Below, piece by piece: positions 58,990 through 64,000 of a stretch of 64,000 nt of DNA (positions within the stretch are counted from its first letter, which is position 1; each line of letters begins with the position of its first letter). Source of the stretch: an uncultured Oscillospiraceae bacterium (lineage in GTDB: Bacteria; Bacillota; Clostridia; Oscillospirales; Oscillospiraceae). The position numbers were made by a program, and so were the translations under genes. The notes under the pieces are model-generated. The model saw only the letters and a list, made by a program, of their open reading frames with translations, was not told where the DNA came from and searched no databases. Location: assembly GCA_934630495.1 (NCBI GenBank), contig CAKTVW010000005.1, forward strand, positions 9,540 to 73,539. Reading direction: 5' to 3'.

Positions 58990-60348
58990 TCATTTCAGCA
59001 GCGCTTCTCCAGCCTTGTAGATATCGCCCGCGCCGACGGTCAGAATGATATCGCCTTCCCGCGCGGCACCGCAGAGGAATGCCGTTACCTCCGGCAGCGT
59101 TTCAAAATAGACGGAGCCGGGAATTTCCGCCGCCAGATCGCGGGAGGAAATGCCGATCTTATTGCTTTCTCGCGCGGCATAGATCTCGGCCAAAACCGCG
59201 ACGTCCACGCGCTTCAATTCACGCACAAAATCGGCAAACAGCGCTTTCGTTCGGGTATAGGTGTGCGGCTGGAACGCAATGATGATCCGCTGATAGCCCA
59301 TGGTCTTGACCGCATCGATCAGCGCGTGCAGCTCGCCGGGATGGTGCGCGTAGTCGTCATAGATGTCCGCACCGTTAAAGCGTCCTTTAAACTCCATGCG
59401 GCGTCCGGCGCCTGTGAAGGAGGCCAGACCCGCCGTGACATCCTCGCCGTCGACATTCATCACATAGGCGGCCGATGCCGCGGCAAGCGCGTTATAGACA
59501 TTGTGCCGCCCGTACACATTCAGATGCACGCGGCAGTAGAGCTTTCCATAGCAGACCACATCGAAGGAGCGGAAGTCCTCCGACAGATTCTCCGCGTGGA
59601 TATCGTTTTTCGGGTCGATGCCGAAGGAGATATAGTGTAGGTCGAACAGCGTTTCGACCGTGTTCGCGTCGTCGCCGTTGGCGATCACATAGCCCGTGCG
59701 CGGCACCAGCCCGGCAAACTTTCTGAACGAGCTTTCCACCGCCGCCAGATCCTTAAAATAGTCCAGATGGTCGGCCTCGATGTTGTTGATAATGGCGATC
59801 GTCGGATAAAAATTCAGGAACGAATCGCAGTACTCACAGCTCTCCATGATGATGGTATCACCGGAGCCGACGCGGTGTCCTGCCTTCAGAAGCGGCAGAT
59901 AGCCGCCGAGCATGACGGTCGGGTCGCGCTGTGCCTCCATGAAAATATGTGTGATCATCGAGGTGGTCGTCGTCTTTCCGTGCGTGCCGGAAATGCAGAT
60001 CGCGTTTTTATAGGCGCGCATGATAAAGCCCCACGCCTCGGCCCGTTCAAAAACGGGAATACCCGCCGCGCGGGCGGCGGCAATTTCCGGGTTGTCGTTG
60101 TGCGCGGCAGCCGTGCGGATAATGCAGTCGGCGCCCTTGATATTGTCGGCGCTGTGGCCCATATAGACCTGAATGCCTTTGGCAATCAGCTCGTCCGTGG
60201 AAACGGACGCATTCATATCGGAACCGGTCACGGTCATTCCCATTCCGCGCAGCACCAAGCCGAGCGGGCGCATCGACACGCCGCCGATGCCGACCAGATG
60301 AATATGCTTTCCGGGAACCAGATAAGTGTCCAAGCGTTTACGCGCCAT
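58990..60348 (-). CDS. murC: UDP-N-acetylmuramate--L-alanine ligase MurC
   Basis: 452 aa. It adds the first amino acid of the peptidoglycan stem. The N-terminal HLVGIGGVSM is the UDP-binding Rossmann motif, ISGTHGKTTTTSM (about 110) the ATP P-loop, NNIEADHLDYF the central motif, and YDDYAHHPGEL and FQPHTYTRT belong to the C-terminal domain. Start at 60348 (MARKRLDTY) with GGGAGGG upstream. Promoter lies inside the end of the upstream pseudouridine synthase gene. Confidence 0.95.
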   Translation of the reverse strand: MARKRLDTYLVPGKHIHLVGIGGVSMRPLGLVLRGMGMTVTGSDMNASVSTDELIAKGIQVYMGHSADNIKGADCIIRTAAAHNDNPEIAAARAAGIPVFERAEAWGFIMRAYKNAICISGTHGKTTTTSMITHIFMEAQRDPTVMLGGYLPLLKAGHRVGSGDTIIMESCEYCDSFLNFYPTIAIINNIEADHLDYFKDLAAVESSFRKFAGLVPRTGYVIANGDDANTVETLFDLHYISFGIDPKNDIHAENLSEDFRSFDVVCYGKLYCRVHLNVYGRHNVYNALAAASAAYVMNVDGEDVTAGLASFTGAGRRMEFKGRFNGADIYDDYAHHPGELHALIDAVKTMGYQRIIIAFQPHTYTRTKALFADFVRELKRVDVAVLAEIYAARESNKIGISSRDLAAEIPGSVYFETLPEVTAFLCGAAREGDIILTVGAGDIYKAGEALLK

Positions 60349-60367
60349 AAAGATCCCTCCCAAAAAA

Positions 60368-61042
60368 TCACTGCTCTATATTATATTGTATTTCCTCTGA
60401 TTTTACAAGGGAAAACTCCTTCGGAAGGAAAATATCCGGAAGCGTAAACCGCAGAATGCGTCCGTCCGGATGCGGGAAGGTCAGCCGGAAGGCCCAGAGC
60501 GCAAGCTCTCCCCCGTCGGCAGCACCGTACTTGCGGTCGCCGCGCAGAGGCCAGCCCCGCGAGGCAAACTGCACGCGAATTTGATGCGTTCTGCCCGTAT
60601 GCAGGCGGACCAGCACTGCGCCGTTTTCCAGTACGCGGTAGGACAGCCGCGCCTCCTTCACGCCGCCGCGTTTCCGCTTTACGACATAGGTCTTGTTGCG
60701 CGTACGGTCGTGAAACAGCAGGTCCGTCAGCTCTCCCGCATTCGGAACGGGCGTTTTTTCGCACAGCGCCAGATATTCCTTTCGGAAGCCGCTCTGCATC
60801 GCACCCGACAGAAACGCCGCCGTCTCCGACGTTTTGGCGAAAACCATGACACCGCTCACCTCACGGTCAAGCCGGTGAACGGGAAAGACGCTTCGCGGCG
60901 CAAGCAGCTCGTTCATACTCAGTTTTCCGGACGCATCTGCGGCCGAAAGCACCCCGCGCGGCTTCACGCACACGACCAGCTTTTCATCCTCGTAGAGAAC
61001 GGTCACATTCTTGCTTCCAGCCGTGTCAGGATTCGTTCGCAT
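60368..61042 (-). CDS. RluA-family RNA pseudouridine synthase
   Basis: 224 aa. The catalytic Asp is in VFPVHRLDREVSGVMVFAKT (about 54-73), and KPRGVLSA and HTGRTHQIRVQFASRG are the other family motifs. No S4 domain is present, so it resembles the short RluA-type enzymes; which RNA is modified cannot be told. It overlaps the end of the upstream amidohydrolase gene by 40 bases. Confidence 0.9.
   Translation of the reverse strand: MRTNPDTAGSKNVTVLYEDEKLVVCVKPRGVLSAADASGKLSMNELLAPRSVFPVHRLDREVSGVMVFAKTSETAAFLSGAMQSGFRKEYLALCEKTPVPNAGELTDLLFHDRTRNKTYVVKRKRGGVKEARLSYRVLENGAVLVRLHTGRTHQIRVQFASRGWPLRGDRKYGAADGGELALWAFRLTFPHPDGRILRFTLPDIFLPKEFSLVKSEEIQYNIEQ
60380..60408 (-). promoter_or_regulatory. 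Promoter of murC
   Basis: TTGTAA, 17 bases, TATAAT on the minus strand, inside the last codons of the pseudouridine synthase gene. Confidence 0.65.
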
Positions 61043-62295
61043 TGTTCAAGCACCCTTCCGAGATCGTGATGCAGGAAGCATCCGCCGCGCAGGACGGGAC
61101 GTCCCGCCACAAAAACCGAGTCGATCTGATATCCGCTTCCCGCATAGAGCAGATTTGTAAGAATGCGGCGGCGGTTGGTCGTAGCGATGTCCTCGGTCCG
61201 GACCAGGGAAAAATCCGCCTGACAGCCGACGGCAAGCCTTCCGAGATCGTCGTAGCCGAGGGCGGTCATACCCACCTCGGTCAGCATACGGTAGCACTCC
61301 CCCGCCGGCATGACGGTCGGATCGAGCGTCAGCACCTTTTGCAGATAGCTTCCGTGACGCGCCTCGCGCAGAAGATCGCGGTTCGCGCTGGAGGCCTCTC
61401 CGTCGCAGCCGAAGCCGACGCGTACGCCGCTTCGGAGCATCTGCGCGATCTTCGGCGCGCCGTCGGAGAGCTTCATATTGGTAGAGGGACAATGCGCCAC
61501 GACCGCGCCGGTTTCCGCAAGCAGACGGATCTCGTCGTCCGAGAGCCAGATCGAATGCGCCAGGATCGTATGCTCGTCCAGCACGCCGAGATAGGCCAGC
61601 TCCTCCGCCTCGCCGCGCCCCGTCCACTGCCGAACGCGTTCCGTTTCCGCCCTGCCCTCGGCAAGATGCGTGTGGTAGAGCAGTCCGCGCTCACGCGCGA
61701 ACCGTTTCAGCTCCTTCATCAGCACAGCCGTGCAGGCAGGCCGCCCCTGCGGGACCGCCGCCGTCCGCAAAAGGCCCTTTCCGTTCCAGCGGTCATAGAG
61801 AAGCTCCGCCTGCCGCAAGCATTCGTCCACGCTTGTGACCCTGATCTGGTCGTTTTCGGCAATATCCGTCGCGCCGATGCCGAAGGTCGCACGGATCCCC
61901 GCGTCCTGATACGCCTGCACCACCGCGTCAATGTGCGGAAAGTAGGTCATCTCATTGATCGCCGTCACGCCGAAGCGCAGGCTTTCCAAGCAGCCGAGAA
62001 GGACGCCCCAATACCACTCCTCCGCTGACAGCGACCACTGTGCCGCCAACATCTTGTTCAGCCACTGCGTGATATTCAGATCGTCCAGCGGCCCCTTCGT
62101 CAGGCTCTGGACCATGTGCGTGTGGAGATCGGCCATGCCGGGCAGCATCAGCATCCCGTGCGCGTCGATCGTCTCGCAGTCCGCCGTGATCGACGGCGCG
62201 ATCTTTGCAAAGCGCCCGTTGTCGACCAAGACATCGGCAGACTCCGTCGTCAGCGCCGCAAAATTCGGCAGCAGCGCGTTTTTGATCAGCAGCAT
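61003..62295 (-). CDS. Amidohydrolase, MTA/SAH-deaminase (Atz/Trz) type
   Basis: 430 aa TIM-barrel hydrolase. Metal ligands: the HTH of LPGMADLHTHMVQSLTKGPL, the His in LLYHTHLAE, the His in TILAHSIWLSDDE and the Asp in GFGCDGEASSANRDLL. The closest known group deaminates methylthioadenosine, S-adenosylhomocysteine or adenosine (MtaD/SsnA-like). Start at 62295 with GGAGGG 6 bases upstream, overlapping the nucleoside phosphorylase gene by 10 bases. Encoded with two phosphorylases, it would complete a purine nucleoside salvage route. Confidence 0.83.
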   Translation of the reverse strand: MLLIKNALLPNFAALTTESADVLVDNGRFAKIAPSITADCETIDAHGMLMLPGMADLHTHMVQSLTKGPLDDLNITQWLNKMLAAQWSLSAEEWYWGVLLGCLESLRFGVTAINEMTYFPHIDAVVQAYQDAGIRATFGIGATDIAENDQIRVTSVDECLRQAELLYDRWNGKGLLRTAAVPQGRPACTAVLMKELKRFARERGLLYHTHLAEGRAETERVRQWTGRGEAEELAYLGVLDEHTILAHSIWLSDDEIRLLAETGAVVAHCPSTNMKLSDGAPKIAQMLRSGVRVGFGCDGEASSANRDLLREARHGSYLQKVLTLDPTVMPAGECYRMLTEVGMTALGYDDLGRLAVGCQADFSLVRTEDIATTNRRRILTNLLYAGSGYQIDSVFVAGRPVLRGGCFLHHDLGRVLEQCERILTRLEARM

Positions 62296-63014
62296 AGCAG
62301 CCCCTCCGCCGCCGCGCGGAACAGCCGCCCGACGTCTGCATTCTCCAAGCGCTCTCCGGTCGCATAATTCTCGGAAATCATCGCCACGGAGACCGCTCTT
62401 ACCCCAAGGATCGACGAAACGACGTACAGCGCGCTCGTCTCGCCGTCGAGCACCGCCACACCCAGCTCCCGCCAACGCTCCAGACGCGCCCGCCCCTCCG
62501 CAAAGCGGGGCGTTTCCATGCTCAGACAGTCGTGGCTTCTGAAAATGCCGTAGTCCGAGATGCCGCATTTCAGCAGCGCGGACAGCAGTCTCATGTCCGG
62601 TGCGGCCGGATAAGAGACATCGATATATTCCCTCGTAGCGCCCTCGCCCCGGACCGCGCCCGACGCGGCCAGCAGCTCGCCGGGCGCATATTCTGCACGG
62701 ATCGCCGGGCAAAGGCCGATCTTGACGATCGCTTCAACGCCGAGATGCTTCAGCTCCTCGACGGCGATTGCCGTCGGCATACAGCCGAAGCCGCAGCTCA
62801 TCACGCTCAGCGGCTTGCCGTACATCGTCCCCGTATAGGTCACATATTCGCGGTACTCGCCGACCTTTTCCGCGTTTTCCATCATCGCGGCATACTTCGG
62901 GACCTCCAGCGGGTCGGGCATCAGGATCACACATCTTGCGACCATTGTTTCGTCGATGCCGAGGTGGTGCATCGTTCCGTTATTGTGCACCAGCTTTACG
63001 CTTCCAAAGCTCAT
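62286..63014 (-). CDS. Nucleoside phosphorylase (PNP/UDP family), second of pair
   Basis: 242 aa. Family motifs: a modified phosphate-binding MPDPLEVPKYAAM, GFGCMPTAIAVEELKHLGVE, IVKIGLCPAI and LDGETSALYVVSSILGV. It splits nucleosides with phosphate to base and ribose-1-phosphate. The phosphate-loop GDP is replaced by PDP, and the RIGTCG string found in the upstream paralogue reads KIGLCP here, so specificity or activity may differ. It starts inside the stop of the upstream paralogue (ATGA). Confidence 0.82.
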   Translation of the reverse strand: MSFGSVKLVHNNGTMHHLGIDETMVARCVILMPDPLEVPKYAAMMENAEKVGEYREYVTYTGTMYGKPLSVMSCGFGCMPTAIAVEELKHLGVEAIVKIGLCPAIRAEYAPGELLAASGAVRGEGATREYIDVSYPAAPDMRLLSALLKCGISDYGIFRSHDCLSMETPRFAEGRARLERWRELGVAVLDGETSALYVVSSILGVRAVSVAMISENYATGERLENADVGRLFRAAAEGLLCC

Positions 63015-63838
63015 TCCGCCGTCGCCTCCTCTAATATCTCAGCCGCCCGGATCGCGATCCGGGAAGCGGTTTTGATCCGTTTTGCAAGAAAATCGGGATC
63101 GCTGTACGCACCGTAGACCTCCGGCGCCTCCTGCGCCGCATCGGCAAACATTGAGCCGAGCGCAACGCAGATCGTCGCCGTGCGCAGGCCGAGAAGGTGC
63201 CCGTAGGTAAAGAGCATCCCGGACTCGTTTTCAACAACCAGCACATTGGTATCGATCCATTTCTGCATCCGTTCCCGCAGTCCCGGATGCGCCGCCTTGG
63301 ACTCCATATAAAACGCGTCATGGCTGCGGTAAAGACCGACAAGCGCATCTTCGCCCATCTCCTGCGCAGCCTGCAGCAGCGCACTGACGGTCAGCGGGTC
63401 GGCCACGGCCGGAAACTCCGGCGGAACGACCTCATAGCTCGCTCCCTCGCCGCGCACGCAGGCGCTTGCGATCACAATACGGCCGGGCTGCATCCACGGC
63501 TGTACGCCGCCGCAGGTGCCGACACGGATCACCGTTTTCGCGCCCGCTGCCGCAAGCTCCTCCAAGGCCGTCGCCACGCAGGAGCAGCCCATTCCGCTGC
63601 TCGTCACGGCGATCGGCGTGCCGTTTGCCGTGTGTCCGGTATAGGTCGCATAGGTGCCGCGATGGGCCGTAAATTCCGCATCACGAAACAGCTCGGATAT
63701 GACCTTGCTGCGATGCGGGTCGCCGGGGAGCAGGACGTGCGGCGCGGAAGCCGCCAGTCCCGTATGCGGAAAAACGCCGTCCGCACCGCGCTCCGTGGTC
63801 GGGCAGAGCCGCTCGGAATGAAATAGAACCGTTTTCAT
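63011..63838 (-). CDS. Nucleoside phosphorylase (PNP/UDP family), first of pair
   Basis: 275 aa. LLPGDPHRSKVISELF (phosphate loop), YTGHTANGTPIAVTSSGMGC, TVIRVGTCGGVQPWMQPG, SHDAFYME and VVENESGMLFTYGHLLGL are all as in uridine/purine nucleoside phosphorylases. Full catalytic set present. Start at 63838 with GGGAGG 6 bases upstream. First gene of the salvage operon: phosphorylase, phosphorylase, amidohydrolase, pseudouridine synthase. Confidence 0.88.
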   Translation of the reverse strand: MKTVLFHSERLCPTTERGADGVFPHTGLAASAPHVLLPGDPHRSKVISELFRDAEFTAHRGTYATYTGHTANGTPIAVTSSGMGCSCVATALEELAAAGAKTVIRVGTCGGVQPWMQPGRIVIASACVRGEGASYEVVPPEFPAVADPLTVSALLQAAQEMGEDALVGLYRSHDAFYMESKAAHPGLRERMQKWIDTNVLVVENESGMLFTYGHLLGLRTATICVALGSMFADAAQEAPEVYGAYSDPDFLAKRIKTASRIAIRAAEILEEATAE

Positions 63839-63860
63839 ATACTGCCTCCCTTTTTCTTTT

Positions 63861-63889
63861 ATCATATCGAAAACGCCGCAAAAAAGCAA
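63861..63889 (-). promoter_or_regulatory. Promoter of the purine-salvage operon
   Basis: TTGCTT, 17 bases, TATGAT on the minus strand. Confidence 0.7.
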
Positions 63890-63896
63890 GCGCCGC

Positions 63897-63952
63897 TTAA
63901 GAGCGTTGACATAGGAAAACAATCAGAAACCCAGTAAAATCAACGCTTTTAA
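63897..63952. repeat. Inverted repeat at the window edge
   Basis: TTAAGAGCGTTGA (63897-63909) and TCAACGCTTTTAA (63940-63952) are inverted with one mismatch, 30 bases apart. It may be a hairpin or part of a small element continuing beyond the window. Confidence 0.5.
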
Positions 63953-64000
63953 GGGCAGAGGGCAAACAGGTTAGCTCAAAAATTGAATAACCAAGCGACA

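Overview
The window reads as chromosomal DNA of a spore-forming, GC-rich member of Clostridia. I infer an Oscillospiraceae-like lineage. The evidence is a forespore sigma factor (sigG), a spore germination protease (gpr) and a YlmC-type PRC-barrel protein, together with a complete S10-spc-alpha ribosomal locus carrying the zinc form of S14, a zinc-LID adenylate kinase, and vegetative promoters close to TTGACA-N17-TATAAT. There is no rRNA or tRNA gene, CRISPR array, or complete IS or prophage.

Layout. 1-6.5 kb: the end of a sirtuin gene, trmO, then a leftward AgrA/AgrC-like two-component pair followed by two half-size ABC exporters. 6.5-19 kb: housekeeping genes (queA, dapA, trxB, an acyltransferase/flippase pair, ppa, a TetR regulator, recG, rpsT, gpr) separated by intergenic regions full of repeats. 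19-30 kb: feoAB with its small Cys-rich protein, a membrane protein with ruvX, an XRE/SHOCT gene pair, a split TSUP transporter, an SSB-like protein, a phosphoesterase, mutY with a DEDD exonuclease, and sigG. 30-37 kb: a MacB-like ABC system and a Na/Pi symporter. 37-39 kb: rpsB-tsf. 39-55 kb: the ribosomal protein superoperon (leftward, rpsJ to rplQ, including secY, adk, map, infA and rpoA). 55-59 kb: an accessory patch (unknown 327-aa protein, zinc-ribbon/TPR membrane protein, four-TM protein, XRE regulator). 59-64 kb: murC, a pseudouridine synthase, and a purine-salvage operon of an amidohydrolase and two nucleoside phosphorylases.

Main unexpected structure. A non-coding element of about 250 bp, with inverted ends beginning CAGACTGT, occurs in three good copies (982-1232, 12667-12920, 19147-19400), one diverged copy (14032-14272) and several end remnants. 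Each good copy is flanked on both sides by an exact copy of a terminator-like palindrome of 28-33 bp, and that palindrome differs from site to site. This is what a small transposon would leave if it targets intrinsic terminators and duplicates the whole hairpin. One copy now forms the 3' end and stop codon of a feo-associated gene, and another sits in a nested array with a second repeat family. A 1.1-kb segment with an XRE gene and a PH/SHOCT-like gene is likewise bracketed by two identical 28-bp palindromes.

Other regulatory structure: an RNA segment just upstream of rpsH that closely resembles 16S rRNA helix 21, the S8 binding site; an attenuator-like hairpin in the S10 operon leader; and a shared stem-loop at the predicted 5' ends of the recG and exonuclease/mutY transcripts. 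All calls were made by reading the sequence; no database search was run.
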